Notes: generated from the sequence alone by a model not told the origin. 63,756 bases of DNA from an uncultured Roseovarius sp. (GCF_913057115.1 NZ_CAJXNN010000020.1:1-63756); one strand, 5' to 3'. Positions 10,995 to 19,396 are shown, counted from the stretch's first letter. Made by a program: numbers and translations.

Positions 10995-11022
10995 GGGGCC
11001 GGTGCAACGGCCCCCTTTCATT
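10995..11022 (+). terminator. Rho-independent terminator of the LysM gene
   Basis: GGGGCCG (10995-11001) pairs with CGGCCCC (11008-11014) across a 6-base loop and is followed by a pyrimidine-rich CCTTTCATTT run, 30 bases after the LysM stop. Confidence 0.75.
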
Positions 11023-11074
11023 TGGGGTGCCCATACGGGCCAAGGCCTTCGCATTACGACAAAGATTGGCGGCC

Positions 11075-11119
11075 AAGCGGTTTCCAAACCGCTTGCACAA
11101 GGATTTTCGAAAATCCTTG
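11075..11119. repeat. tandem perfect-palindrome hairpins
   Basis: AAGCGGTTT/AAACCGCTT (11075-11094, 2-base loop) is followed 3 bases later by the 22-bp perfect palindrome spanning 11098-11119 (centre ATTTTCGAAAAT). A comparable two-hairpin arrangement occurs at 58444-58489. Both lie between convergent genes, which suggests a reusable bidirectional terminator or dispersed repeat. Confidence 0.7.
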
Positions 11120-11254
11120 GTCGCGCAAAACGTCAGCAGGCCCGGTCACACGGCATCAATCAGCCTCGAACGTCACGCATCAACGGCCTTCAACCATGCC
11201 GTACCAATCTACGACGCCACGGCACATGGAACGCCACAACGATCACCACATAAC

Positions 11255-11290
11255 AAAAGGCCCGGATCACAGGGATCCGGGCCTTTTTAT
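11255..11290. terminator. bidirectional terminator after atpF
   Basis: A 14-bp perfect stem pairs 11255-11268 with 11274-11287 (GC core GGCCCGGATC) across a 5-base loop, with T-runs on both strands. It lies 23 bases from the atpF stop and is the evident end of the atpIBEXF transcript. Confidence 0.9.
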
Positions 11291-11310
11291 TCTGTACCGT
11301 TTGGGCTGGC

Positions 11311-11871
11311 TTAGTGCAACTTGGCGTCCACTTGGCTGATCGCGTCGTCAATCAGCTTGTTGCCTTCGGTCGCGGTCATCTGCTTGGCCACCACGTCCTT
11401 CGCGGCACCTACAGCAATCGCAACCGCCTTGTCGCGCACTTCCTTGACAGCATTGGCTTCAGCCGAGGCAATCTGGTCTTCGGCCGCCTGAATACGGCGC
11501 GCGATCGAGGTTTTCAGATCGGCCTTGGCCTGCTCAGCGGCTTCAGCGGCTTCATCCTTGGCATGGGCCACGATGCGGTCGGCCTGTTCCTGCACTTCCT
11601 TCTGCTTGCGCTCGTAGCTGGCCAGCAGGGTCTGTGCCTCTTCACGCAAGGCGCGGGCTTCGTCCAGTTCCGATTTGATGCCCTCGGCCCGCTCGTCCAG
11701 TTTCTGACCCAGAAGGCCAGGCACCTTGAAGTAGAAGATGACACCGATGAACACCAGGAAACCAAGAAGAACCACGAAATCGGTGTTGCCCAGCGAAAAG
11801 AACGGGCCTTTCGCGGCCATTGCGGGGCTGGCCATGGTCATGGCCGCGATGAATGCGATGTATCGTGCCAT
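11311..11871 (-). CDS. atpF: F0F1 ATP synthase subunit b
   Basis: Subunit b forms the peripheral stalk that holds F1 against F0. The 186-residue product has an N-terminal hydrophobic leader followed by a membrane anchor (about 28-50) and then a long, charged Ala/Glu/Lys helix typical of the b dimerisation and F1-binding region. It is the last gene of the unit, 5 bases after atpX. Having both b and b' is usual for photosynthetic and related alphaproteobacteria. Confidence 0.96.
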   Translation of the reverse strand: MARYIAFIAAMTMASPAMAAKGPFFSLGNTDFVVLLGFLVFIGVIFYFKVPGLLGQKLDERAEGIKSELDEARALREEAQTLLASYERKQKEVQEQADRIVAHAKDEAAEAAEQAKADLKTSIARRIQAAEDQIASAEANAVKEVRDKAVAIAVGAAKDVVAKQMTATEGNKLIDDAISQVDAKLH

Positions 11872-11876
11872 ATCGG

Positions 11877-12428
11877 TTACCCCTTCATCCGTGCGTTGAT
11901 CGCCGCGGTGATGGATTTCGCGTCGGCTTTGCCACCCATGACACTGACCAATTCCTTGGCGGTGTCCTTGGCAACGTCCTTGACGCTTTCCATGGCATTG
12001 GCACGGATCTCGGCGATTTTCTTTTCGCCTTCCGCAGCCTTGGCCGCGATTTCGGCATCGGCTTTCGCCGTTGCGTCGTCCAGTTCGGCTTTGATCTCGG
12101 CCTTGGTCTGGTTGATGATATCCTGCGCCTGCGCGCGGGCATCGGCCAGTGCCTTGTTATAGGCTTCCTCGGCCTCGACGGCTTTCGCCTTGAGGTCTTC
12201 GGCCGCGGCCAGATCATTGGTGATGGTTCCCTGACGCTCGGCCAGCACGGCAGCGATCCGTGGCAGCGCGATGCGCGACAGGAAGAAGAAGATCACGACG
12301 AGCGTGACAATGAGCCAGAAAATCTGGTTGGGCCACCAGTCAAAGCAAAGCTGCGGCATGCCAACGGCCGAGCCGTCGACGACACAGGTGCTTGTGCTAG
12401 CGGTGCCCGCTGTTGTTTCGGTCGCCAT
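11877..12428 (-). CDS. atpX: F0F1 ATP synthase subunit b' (AtpX/AtpG)
   Basis: A second peripheral-stalk subunit that pairs with b as a heterodimer. The 183-residue product has an N-terminal extension including [11 protein letters not shown], one membrane segment (about 32-52) with the conserved [10 protein letters not shown] boundary, and a long coiled coil. The b' identity follows from its position between atpE and atpF. The gap to atpE contains a 9-bp GC hairpin. Confidence 0.95.
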   Translation of the reverse strand: MATETTAGTASTSTCVVDGSAVGMPQLCFDWWPNQIFWLIVTLVVIFFFLSRIALPRIAAVLAERQGTITNDLAAAEDLKAKAVEAEEAYNKALADARAQAQDIINQTKAEIKAELDDATAKADAEIAAKAAEGEKKIAEIRANAMESVKDVAKDTAKELVSVMGGKADAKSITAAINARMKG

Positions 12429-12459
12429 CGCGTCCTCCGTCGGAACTGTGTCTCACTAT

Positions 12460-12486
12460 CGGGCGGCCCGTTGGGCAGGCCGCCCG
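12460..12486 (-). repeat. intercistronic hairpin between atpE and atpX
   Basis: CGGGCGGCC (12460-12468) and GGCCGCCCG (12478-12486) form a perfect 9-bp stem with a 9-base loop, just after the atpE stop on the minus strand and without a T-run. It could protect the 3' end of an atpE-rich processed mRNA or cause partial termination. Confidence 0.65.
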
Positions 12487-12511
12487 CGCGTAAGGATAAG
12501 GTTCCGTAGGC

Positions 12512-12736
12512 TTAGACGGCGAACATCAGCAGCAGAGCAACGAGGAACGAGAAGATCCCCAGGGCTTCTGCGAAGGCGATGCCGATGAACAGGGTGGCGG
12601 TTTGACCGGCAGCCGCCGAGGGGTTGCGCAGGGCGCCCGACAGGAAGTTGCCTGCCACGGTGCCCACACCGATGGCCGCAGCGCCAGAACCGATTGCAGC
12701 CAGACCAGCGCCGATATGTGCGAGTTCGCCTTCCAT
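12512..12736 (-). CDS. atpE: F0F1 ATP synthase subunit c
   Basis: Subunit c forms the rotor ring. The 74-residue product is a two-helix hairpin with the RNP polar loop at 37-39 and the ion-carrying carboxylate E58 (in IAFAEALG). Glycine-rich packing ([17 protein letters not shown]) is present in helix 1. Nothing suggests a sodium type. The gene is flanked by hairpins on both sides within the operon, consistent with the need for many more c copies than other subunits. Confidence 0.98.
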   Translation of the reverse strand: MEGELAHIGAGLAAIGSGAAAIGVGTVAGNFLSGALRNPSAAAGQTATLFIGIAFAEALGIFSFLVALLLMFAV

Positions 12737-12782
12737 GATGTATCTCCTTACGATTGGAAGTTAGTAATTCAGGGTGGTGTAG

Positions 12783-12803
12783 GGTGCGCATTCATTGCGC
12801 ACC
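12783..12803 (-). repeat. intercistronic hairpin between atpB and atpE
   Basis: GGTGCGCA (12783-12790) and TGCGCACC (12796-12803) form a perfect 8-bp stem with a TTCAT loop in the 81-base gap between atpB and atpE. It lies upstream of the atpE ribosome site and could be an RNA-processing or 5'-stabilising element. Confidence 0.65.
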
Positions 12804-12817
12804 GCAGTTGCTACGAC

Positions 12818-13573
12818 TTAGTGCGACGGATGCAGCGCATCCTTCAGGTACACACAGGTCAGAATGGTAAAGACATAGGCCTGGATGAAGGACACCAGCA
12901 CCTCAAGGCCGTACATCGCGGTGATCGCCAGAACCGACACCGGGCTGACCACGGCAATCGCGGCAAAGCCTGCGAACACCTTGATCACCGCGTGACCGGC
13001 CATCAGGTTGCCCGCCAAACGAATGGAGTGGCTGACGGGGCGCACGAAGTAGGAAATGATTTCGATCACGGCCAGGATCGGGCGAAGCGCAAGCGGCGCG
13101 CTCGACACCCAGAAAAGGCCAAGGAATCCGGCACCGTTCTTCACGAAGCCCACGATCGTCACGGTCAGGAAGACCAGCAAGGCCAGAACCACGGTCACCG
13201 CGAAATGCGAGGTGGTGGTGAAGGACATCGGGATCAGGCCAAGGAAGTTGGCGAAGACGATGAACATGAACAGGGTCATGATATAGGGGAAGAAGCCCAC
13301 GGCATCCTTGCCGGCCACGTCTTCCACCATCTTGTAAATAAAGCCGTAGGCCAGTTCACCCACCGACTGCATCCGCCCGGGGATGGTCGAACGCTTCGAG
13401 GTGCCCAGAACCATGAGCAGGACAACCGCAATCACGGTCAGCGCCATCCAAAGCGTCACGTTGGTGATCGTGAACAGGCCAACCGGCCCATCGCCAAACA
13501 AGGGTTTCACGATGAACTGATCCATCGGGTGGAATACCAGACCGCCTTCTTCGCCCTGCGCTTCAGTCGCCAT
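12818..13573 (-). CDS. atpB: F0F1 ATP synthase subunit a
   Basis: Subunit a forms the proton half-channels against the c ring. The 251-residue multi-span product contains the essential Arg region [14 protein letters not shown] and the terminal [16 protein letters not shown]. The start ATG at 13573 overlaps the end of atpI by 11 bases; the frame extends further upstream only in sequence that encodes atpI in another frame. Second gene of the atpIBEXF unit. Confidence 0.97.
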   Translation of the reverse strand: MATEAQGEEGGLVFHPMDQFIVKPLFGDGPVGLFTITNVTLWMALTVIAVVLLMVLGTSKRSTIPGRMQSVGELAYGFIYKMVEDVAGKDAVGFFPYIMTLFMFIVFANFLGLIPMSFTTTSHFAVTVVLALLVFLTVTIVGFVKNGAGFLGLFWVSSAPLALRPILAVIEIISYFVRPVSHSIRLAGNLMAGHAVIKVFAGFAAIAVVSPVSVLAITAMYGLEVLVSFIQAYVFTILTCVYLKDALHPSH

Positions 13574-13928
13574 CTTTCGTCCTCTCCTCGTCGCCCGTTT
13601 CGGGCGCTGTATCGTCCTCGGCCTTTTCGGCCATATTCGCCTTCTGCATCTCGGCGGCACTGCGCATCATCGTCTGCACACCGGCCGCAAGGCCCAGAAA
13701 TGTAAACAGCACCAGGAAAATCGGGATCGTCCCGAACAGGCTGTCCAGCCCGTACCCAATGCCAAACCCGATCATCAGACCGGTCACAAGTTCGATCACC
13801 ATCCGCCATGCTTGTTGCGCTTGGCTATAGTGCTCTTCTTGGTGGGCTTTGGGTTGCTCCTTGTGCTTGAGCTTCGCGATCCTGCCTTCAAGCTCCTCAA
13901 GGCGCTTGCGTTGGTCCGGATCGGTCAC
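13563..13928 (-). CDS. atpI: ATP synthase assembly protein AtpI
   Basis: AtpI helps assemble the c ring and may carry Mg2+. The 121-residue product has a charged N-terminus ([13 protein letters not shown]) and two membrane segments with [14 protein letters not shown] between them. I chose the GTG at 13928 because it follows a GGAGGGG ribosome site about 6 bases upstream; the frame is open further but the extra sequence is Arg-rich and unlike the family. First gene of the F0 operon. Confidence 0.9.
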   Translation of the reverse strand: MTDPDQRKRLEELEGRIAKLKHKEQPKAHQEEHYSQAQQAWRMVIELVTGLMIGFGIGYGLDSLFGTIPIFLVLFTFLGLAAGVQTMMRSAAEMQKANMAEKAEDDTAPETGDEERTKDGD

Positions 13929-14223
13929 CTTTTGCCCCTCCAAAACGGTTGGCCATGTGCTATGCCGCAGCGCGCTTCGAGTCAAGCACGCCCGCCGCGG
14001 CGCGGAAAGCACTCCAAGTCATTGAAAATTAATGAATTTCAAAAGCTCAGGGATCCCGCGGTTATTCTGCCGCAGGCCCCAATCCCGCCCATTTCCGCCT
14101 TCGCGTCATATTCAACCAAATGGTTGAGAATAAAAATTGCGAGGGTGGGCTTTATCAAAGCATACGCTCCATTCTGCGCCAACAAAGCGCCGAACCCGCT
14201 CAATGCGGCACAGGCGATCGGCG

Positions 14224-15432
14224 TCAGGTCAGCGCGAAAACGGCCAGCCCACCCGCAAGCCAGACAAACGCCGCAAGCGCCAGCCAATACAGCACCTTAT
14301 CAAGGAGTCCGCCGTGATCGTGGTCGTGGTCATGCCCACCATGCCCGTCCGACCCGCGCCACACGAGCCACCCGAAGACTGCGGTCATCCCAAGGAACAG
14401 CAAGTTCAACCAGAAAGTATAATCAACCTCGAACCGCGCCTCGGGGTCGATCAACCCTTTCGAGGCCGCCTGCGGATCAAGCCCCACAAACGCAAAGGCG
14501 TAATGGATCACCAGCGCCGTGATCACCAGCGCTGCAAGAAAGAGGGCCGCAATATAAAGCGCCATTTTCCAGCCGTAGAACCGCGCATGCACGCGGATGA
14601 CGGGAAACACCACCAGATCCGAAAAAATGAAGGCCATGATCCCCGCCACACTGACGCCGTTGGCGAAAAGCAGACCAGCAAGGGGAATATTGCCCATCGA
14701 CCCGATGAAAGTGAAAAATGCCGCGACCGGACCGATAAGCGTATGCGAAACAACCTCAGCAAAGCTCCGCGCCCCCTCTTCGCCGGTGCCGGGGAAGAGC
14801 CACGTGAAAAACTCCGTCGGAACGAAGGCCGCAATGATGCCGGCGACCGTGAAGCCCACGGTCACGTCCTTCCAGACCATGTGCCATTCCATCAGATAGG
14901 CATGTGCCAGTTTGCGCCATAGCGCCGGTTTCTCTAACAGGTCGCTGGGGTCTTCGGGATCATCGTCGTCCCCGGCTTCCAAAGAGTGGCGCACGCTTTC
15001 GATCAGGGGCTGCGGCCGCCAAAGCGCAACAAGCCCCCACATCACACCAATCAGGAATAGACCGCCAACATACTCGGCCACAACAAAGTGCCAGCTCAGG
15101 AAAACCGAAATAATGATCCCAAGCTCGATCACCAGATTGGTCGAGGCCAGCAAAAAGGCCATCGAAGACACGAAGCTGGCCCCCTTGGCAAACAAGGCCC
15201 GCGTCGACGCCAAAGCGGAAAAACTGCACGAGGACGACAAGAAACCGAAAAAACTGGCCAGCGACATGGACTTGAGGTCGCCGCCCCCCATCGCCTGCCG
15301 CATCCGGTCACGGCTGACGAACAGCTGAATTATCGCGCTGATAAGATAGCCCAGCCCGAAGGCCCAGAAGGCGACCCAGAAGAACCCGAGTGTCGTCAGG
15401 GCCGCCTCGGCCCAAGTTTGAGTGAAGTCCAT
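14224..15432 (-). CDS. DUF318/ArsP-type permease
   Basis: The 402-residue product has about ten membrane segments in two repeats, each with the family's polar signature: FLSSSCSFSALASTRALF in the first and GSMGNIPLAGLLFANGVS in the second. A His/Asp-rich loop (GHGGHDHDHDHGG, about residues 366-378) precedes the last segment and could bind metal. Members of PF03773 include the organoarsenical exporter ArsP; the true substrate here is unknown. It is transcribed alone, after a strong palindrome at 15540-15579. Confidence 0.85.
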   Translation of the reverse strand: MDFTQTWAEAALTTLGFFWVAFWAFGLGYLISAIIQLFVSRDRMRQAMGGGDLKSMSLASFFGFLSSSCSFSALASTRALFAKGASFVSSMAFLLASTNLVIELGIIISVFLSWHFVVAEYVGGLFLIGVMWGLVALWRPQPLIESVRHSLEAGDDDDPEDPSDLLEKPALWRKLAHAYLMEWHMVWKDVTVGFTVAGIIAAFVPTEFFTWLFPGTGEEGARSFAEVVSHTLIGPVAAFFTFIGSMGNIPLAGLLFANGVSVAGIMAFIFSDLVVFPVIRVHARFYGWKMALYIAALFLAALVITALVIHYAFAFVGLDPQAASKGLIDPEARFEVDYTFWLNLLFLGMTAVFGWLVWRGSDGHGGHDHDHDHGGLLDKVLYWLALAAFVWLAGGLAVFALT

Positions 15433-15539
15433 GACCTGTCCTTTGGCGTTGCGATGTCAACGCAGCCCGACTGCGATCAGTTCCCTGAACTCTGTTCCAA
15501 CCCCTTGCACGGGTGCCGTCCCGAAACGCCGAAACCAGA

Positions 15540-15579
15540 AGAATGACGCCCTCGCGCATCCTCGCGAGGGCGTCATTCT
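15540..15579. repeat. 17-bp perfect stem-loop between uspA and the permease
   Basis: Bases 15540-15556 (AGAATGACGCCCTCGCG) are the exact reverse complement of 15563-15579, with a 6-base loop. It lies 102 bases beyond the uspA stop and 107 bases before the permease ATG, both on the minus strand. After the stem the minus strand reads TTCTGGTTTC, a weak T-tract. It is probably the uspA terminator. Confidence 0.7.
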
Positions 15580-15680
15580 GTCCAAAGCCTTGATGCTCCG
15601 GACGCCCGGGTGGGCCTCAACACATCTGCAACAGGCACTGGCTATGCCAAGCCACAGCGCCTTGGCGCGCCGTTAGCCCC

Positions 15681-16094
15681 CTAGCGCACCACGAAAACCG
15701 AACATTTCGCATGCTGCGCGATGTAGCCACCGTGCGAACTGAATACATGCTCCAAAACCCCCGGCTCGTGGCTGGCCATGATCACCAGATCGGCGCCGGT
15801 GCGTTCGATCTCGCGCATCAAGGCACTGGTGGTCTCGATCTCGGGGTCGTGGCTGATCACCGGATCACCCTCCACCGGCACGCCAAACTTACCGGACAGT
15901 TCCTTGGCAAACCCCTTCACGGTCTCGCTGAACTCCTCCGGAGTATGGCCCAGCTTCCCCGGAAGCGCGCCGCCGACGCTGACCACCTCGATCGTGGCCC
16001 CATGCCGCTTGGCCATATCGCCCGCCACCTCAAGCGCTTTACTCAGGCTGTCTTTATGAACCAAATCCACCGGCACCATGATCTTGCTGAACAT
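15681..16094 (-). CDS. universal stress protein, UspA family
   Basis: The 137-residue single-domain Usp starts with the family strand KIMVPVDLVHKDS and ends with GADLVIMASH...EHVFSSHGGYIAQHAKCSVFVVR. The usual ATP-binding G-x2-G-x9-G(S/T) pattern is altered: HEPGVLEH replaces the GxxG region, so nucleotide binding is uncertain. UspA proteins respond to stasis and redox stress. A candidate FnrL box lies 68 bases upstream. Confidence 0.88.
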   Translation of the reverse strand: MFSKIMVPVDLVHKDSLSKALEVAGDMAKRHGATIEVVSVGGALPGKLGHTPEEFSETVKGFAKELSGKFGVPVEGDPVISHDPEIETTSALMREIERTGADLVIMASHEPGVLEHVFSSHGGYIAQHAKCSVFVVR

Positions 16095-16161
16095 AAACTA
16101 TCCTTTCGCGTTTCCAATTTTGATCGCGCATCCACCGTAAAAGGACGCGCAAGGCACGACC

Positions 16162-16175
16162 TTGCGGCAGATCAA
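16162..16175. promoter_or_regulatory. candidate FNR/FnrL box upstream of uspA
   Basis: TTGCGGCAGATCAA matches the palindromic TTGAT-N4-ATCAA consensus at 8 of 10 positions. It would place a -41.5 site for a uspA start near 16127. It is also between uspA and arsR, so either gene could be the target. Seen by eye only. Confidence 0.35.
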
Positions 16176-16225
16176 ACAGCCTAAAGCAGTTGACGCCACC
16201 GCAAACGCGCGGCTTAACAAGACCC

Positions 16226-16555
16226 ATGGCCAATGACCTCGATACAGTCTTCCACGCGCTCGCCGATCCGACCCGGCGGGCCATTCTGGCCATGCTGCTT
16301 GAAGACGACATGGCCGTAACCGACGTGGCCGCCCCTTTCGATAAAAGCCTCGCCGCCATCTCCAAGCACCTCGGCATCCTCACCCGCGCAGGGCTCATCA
16401 GCCAAGAACAGCGCGGCCGCGTGAAATGGTGCAAGCTGGAACCCGACGCCCTGCGCGACGCCAGCATCTGGATGCAGGGCTTCGGGCAATTCGAGGCCGT
16501 GAACCTTGACGCCTTTGAGCGCTTCCTCGCCAAGGAACTGCCCGAGGATGGTTGA
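16226..16555 (+). CDS. ArsR/SmtB-type winged-helix regulator
   Basis: The 109-residue product fits the ArsR fold: HALADPTRRAILAMLLE helix, then DVAAPFDKSLAAISKHLGILTRAGLI as the recognition helix-turn-helix, then the wing QEQRGRVKWCKLEP. The alpha3 CxC metal site of ArsR/SmtB is absent; the only Cys is in the wing, so this is more like the SdpR/YgaV group that senses other signals. The start ATG at 16226 is preferred over 16190. Its end overlaps the next gene by 8 bases. Confidence 0.9.
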   Translation: MANDLDTVFHALADPTRRAILAMLLEDDMAVTDVAAPFDKSLAAISKHLGILTRAGLISQEQRGRVKWCKLEPDALRDASIWMQGFGQFEAVNLDAFERFLAKELPEDG

Positions 16556-17516
16556 TGCATTCGGCCCCCTGCCCGCCGCACAGGTGGAAACCCTGCAAGG
16601 CGCCACCGTTGTCCCGATGGGAGAAGGCCGCGAACAGGCCTGCGGCGTGCTGCGCGCCGATGGCTCGTTTTGCGAAATCTCCACCACCCGCCTCTCGGCG
16701 GGCCGAATGACAGGTATCCCACAAGCGCCCGCAACCGCCACAACCTTGCCCGGTCGTCACCTCTATGCCGGGCTGGGGCGGCATCACTTCGGTCATTTCC
16801 TCGTGGAAACCATCACCCGGCTCTGGGCTCTCGATCATCAGGCCACGCCCTGCGACGGTCTCGTCGTGATCCCCAAGCACGGCATTGATTTCGGCGCGGT
16901 GATGCGCCGCCGCTTGGGCGAATTCTTCGATCTGTTGTCTGGTGGCTTGCCGGTCCGCATTGCCGATACGCCCCTTCACGTCGAAACCCTTTACGTACCC
17001 ACCCAAGGCTTTGGGCACATGAACTGGCTCACCGCGACGCCCCAGTTTCGCCAGCATATCCGCCAACGGCTCACCTCGCAGATCACCCCCGAAGGCCCTG
17101 AAAAACTCTATGTCGCGCGCACCGCCCTCAAGGATGCCGCCCAGGCCATGGATCAAGAAGATCGCGTCGTCACCCTGATGACGCGTGCCGGCTACACCAT
17201 CTTCCACCCGCAAGATCACTCGCTCGCCGACCAGTGCAGCCGCTACATGGCCGCCAAACAGATCGTCGGCCCCGATGGATCGGCCTTCCACCTCGCGCCC
17301 TTCGTCTTGCAGAAAGGTACGCGAGTCGGCCTCATTCAACGCCGTCACCGGCAGGATGTCTTCGACGCGCTCGTTGCGCAAATCCACGCCTTCTGCGAGG
17401 CTGAGCTGGTCACGCTCAACCCCCTGTTGCCACCCGGCCAAGGGCGCGATCCGGACAAGCCCCAAGTCTTTTTCCGCCAGTTGAAACGCGGCCTGAGAAA
17501 CTCAGGCTTCCTGTGA
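16548..17516 (+). CDS. glycosyltransferase family 61-like (DUF563) protein
   Basis: The 322-residue product resembles the DUF563/GT61 group through GLGRHHFGHFLVETITRLWAL near the N-terminus and the later PEKLYVARTALKD and KQIVGPDGSAFHLAPF segments, typical of enzymes that decorate polysaccharides. It has no membrane segment. It begins inside the ArsR gene (8-base overlap), so translation is likely coupled and the regulator may control it. It converges with the EamA gene with a 15-base overlap of coding ends. Confidence 0.78.
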   Translation: MVDAFGPLPAAQVETLQGATVVPMGEGREQACGVLRADGSFCEISTTRLSAGRMTGIPQAPATATTLPGRHLYAGLGRHHFGHFLVETITRLWALDHQATPCDGLVVIPKHGIDFGAVMRRRLGEFFDLLSGGLPVRIADTPLHVETLYVPTQGFGHMNWLTATPQFRQHIRQRLTSQITPEGPEKLYVARTALKDAAQAMDQEDRVVTLMTRAGYTIFHPQDHSLADQCSRYMAAKQIVGPDGSAFHLAPFVLQKGTRVGLIQRRHRQDVFDALVAQIHAFCEAELVTLNPLLPPGQGRDPDKPQVFFRQLKRGLRNSGFL

Positions 17517-18398
17517 TCCATGCTCATCCTTGAGCAACAAAGCCAAGGCCAAAAGGACGACGGCGATTCCGGGCAATAGCTTCAATGGCGGCAGGCCTTC
17601 GCCCAGCGCCGCCATCCAGACGATCACCCAAACCGGCGTAAGATAGATATAGGCCATGACCTTCGCACTCGGCAGGCGCAGCGAGGCATATTGCAACAAC
17701 ACGAAAGTTGCAGCCGTCGCCATGGCCGCGGTATAGCCAATCGCGATCCAGACAATGAGCGGCAGGTTCGCCCAATCGGTGGCGCGAATATCGCTCCAGC
17801 CGACCAGCAGGATCATCGCACTGGCCGCCACAAGCGCGCCGAAAGAAAAGGCAATCGGGCTTTCACCCCGGTTCAGGCGCGGCACCAAGGGCGTGTAAAG
17901 CGCATGCGCCACACAGCCTGCGAAATAAAGCGCCACCCCCGGTCCGATCTCGAACGCCAGAAACGCCTGCAAATCGGCCCGGAACACCACCCACACCGCA
18001 CCCAGCGCGCCAATTGTCAGAGCCAGCGCCATCCGCCGCGTCATGATTTGCCGCAGCAGAATGTACCCAAACAGCCCCGAAATCGCCGGGGTCAGGGTAA
18101 AGACCGTCGAAAGGCTCACCGGCGGCGCGGTTTTGAGCCCCTCGAACATGGTGACGAAATAAAACCCCATCAGCCCGCCCAGAACCACGAAGCGCCAAGG
18201 CGCGCGAAACTGCGCGGGGTGCAAGCCCACGCGCAGATGCGCCGCCACCCCCAGAATGAGGGCCGCCAAGGCAAACCGCAGGGCGTTCATCGCGGTCGAC
18301 GCGATATAAGGGCTCGCCAATGAGCTGAGCGCAAATGACCCCGCGATCAGCCCGGAAAACAGCAGCATCGCCAAATGGCCACGCGCCGCGTCGCTCAT
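17502..18398 (-). CDS. EamA/DMT family transporter
   Basis: The 298-residue product has ten predicted membrane segments in two EamA repeats, for example FALSSLASPYIASTAMNALRFALA and later AYIYLTPVWVIVWMAALGEG. Such DMT carriers usually export metabolites or amino acids. The start ATG at 18398 overlaps the stop of the LysR gene (ATGA), so the two form an operon and the LysR protein probably regulates it. Confidence 0.9.
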   Translation of the reverse strand: MSDAARGHLAMLLFSGLIAGSFALSSLASPYIASTAMNALRFALAALILGVAAHLRVGLHPAQFRAPWRFVVLGGLMGFYFVTMFEGLKTAPPVSLSTVFTLTPAISGLFGYILLRQIMTRRMALALTIGALGAVWVVFRADLQAFLAFEIGPGVALYFAGCVAHALYTPLVPRLNRGESPIAFSFGALVAASAMILLVGWSDIRATDWANLPLIVWIAIGYTAAMATAATFVLLQYASLRLPSAKVMAYIYLTPVWVIVWMAALGEGLPPLKLLPGIAVVLLALALLLKDEHGSQEA

Positions 18399-19276
18399 AG
18401 GGCGGCCCAATCCGCGGCGCGCTCCTTGAGGAAAGACAAGAAAGCCTGCACCTTGCTGGTGCGGTGCAAATCCATATGCGTGACCAACCACAGGGGGGCC
18501 GACCATTCTTCACGTGGCGGAACCACCTCGGTCAGCCCACCAATTTCAGCGGCGTGAAGCCGCGACATGAAGCCAATCCCCGCCCCCTCCTGAATGGCGC
18601 GGCGCTGTGCATGTACGTCCCCACTACGGAACACCACACGCTCATGCGGTATAGTTTCGCGCATCCACCGGAAAAAGGGCGCGCGCGAATTTGGATCATC
18701 AACGCCCACGAACCAATGGTCGGCCAAATCCGCCTCGCCCTCGGGCAGCCCGTGCCGCGCGATATAGCCGTCACTGGCAAACAGAGTAAATTCCTGCGTC
18801 ACGAAGGGCTGCACCACGTTGTCGGGCTGATCCGGCGCGGCACCTGCCCGCACCGCCACATGCGCCTCGCCATATTCCAGCCGGAACAATCGGTCGCCCG
18901 TCAGGTAGCGCACCACGATCTCCGGATAGGCCTGCTGAAACTCGGTCAGCACCGGCACCAACAAATGACTTACGCTGCCCAATGAGGTCACCACCAGATC
19001 GCCGGACACGTCATTGCCGCGCCCCTTGATCCGCCCCGAAAGCTGCGCGAACTGGTCATCCGTCGCCTGCGCCACACGCATCAGGTCCTCGCCCGCCTCG
19101 GTCGGTGTGTACCCCCGCGCATGGCGTTGAAACAGCTTCACGCCCAACCGTTCCTCCAAGGCGTCGATATGGCGGATCACCGTCGCATGGTGCACTCCAA
19201 GAACCTCCGCCGCGCCGCTCACCGTGCCAACCCGCGCCACATTGAAGGCCGTGCGAATCTCGTCCCAGTTGTCCAT
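18395..19276 (-). CDS. LysR family transcriptional regulator
   Basis: The 293-residue product has the N-terminal winged helix-turn-helix (residues 8-65: FNVARVGTVSGAAEVLGVHHATVIRHIDALEERLG) followed by a periplasmic-binding-like effector domain. It is divergent from azoR across a 120-base gap with inverted GCAAT/ATTGC words, and is coupled to the EamA transporter downstream. LysR regulators commonly control the divergent gene, so azoR and itself are the likely targets. Confidence 0.93.
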   Translation of the reverse strand: MDNWDEIRTAFNVARVGTVSGAAEVLGVHHATVIRHIDALEERLGVKLFQRHARGYTPTEAGEDLMRVAQATDDQFAQLSGRIKGRGNDVSGDLVVTSLGSVSHLLVPVLTEFQQAYPEIVVRYLTGDRLFRLEYGEAHVAVRAGAAPDQPDNVVQPFVTQEFTLFASDGYIARHGLPEGEADLADHWFVGVDDPNSRAPFFRWMRETIPHERVVFRSGDVHAQRRAIQEGAGIGFMSRLHAAEIGGLTEVVPPREEWSAPLWLVTHMDLHRTSKVQAFLSFLKERAADWAAL

Positions 19277-19296
19277 GATGTCTCATCCAGGTTCGT

Positions 19297-19353
19297 GCAA
19301 TTTCAAACATTGCCTGTTGAATTGGTCGTATTGCGTTTATTTAAGCACAATGC
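19297..19353. promoter_or_regulatory. candidate LysR operator region between lysR gene and azoR
   Basis: GCAAT (19297-19301) and ATTGC (19309-19313) form an inverted repeat with 7 bases between. A second pair, ATTGC (19330-19334) and the CACAATGC word ending at 19353, follows 17 bases on. The AT-rich composition contrasts with its surroundings. Two adjacent dyads suit a tetrameric LysR regulator. Confidence 0.45.
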
Positions 19354-19396
19354 AAATTAATCCTCAATATCCAAAAGCAACCCAACGAGGACCCGC

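Larger units (their letters stand above)
10965..11310. other. 346-bp gene-free stretch between convergent units
   Basis: This stretch lies between the LysM gene and atpF. It holds three separate hairpin systems (10995-11014, 11075-11119, 11255-11287) and no convincing coding sequence. Short open frames here have no ribosome site and overlap the hairpins. Confidence 0.7.

Noticed and set aside
14039..14287. 82-codon minus-strand frame between the permease and atpI
   Set aside because: It starts inside the permease gene, no ribosome site is visible, and the mildly hydrophobic sequence matches no family I know. It could be a remnant but support is too thin.
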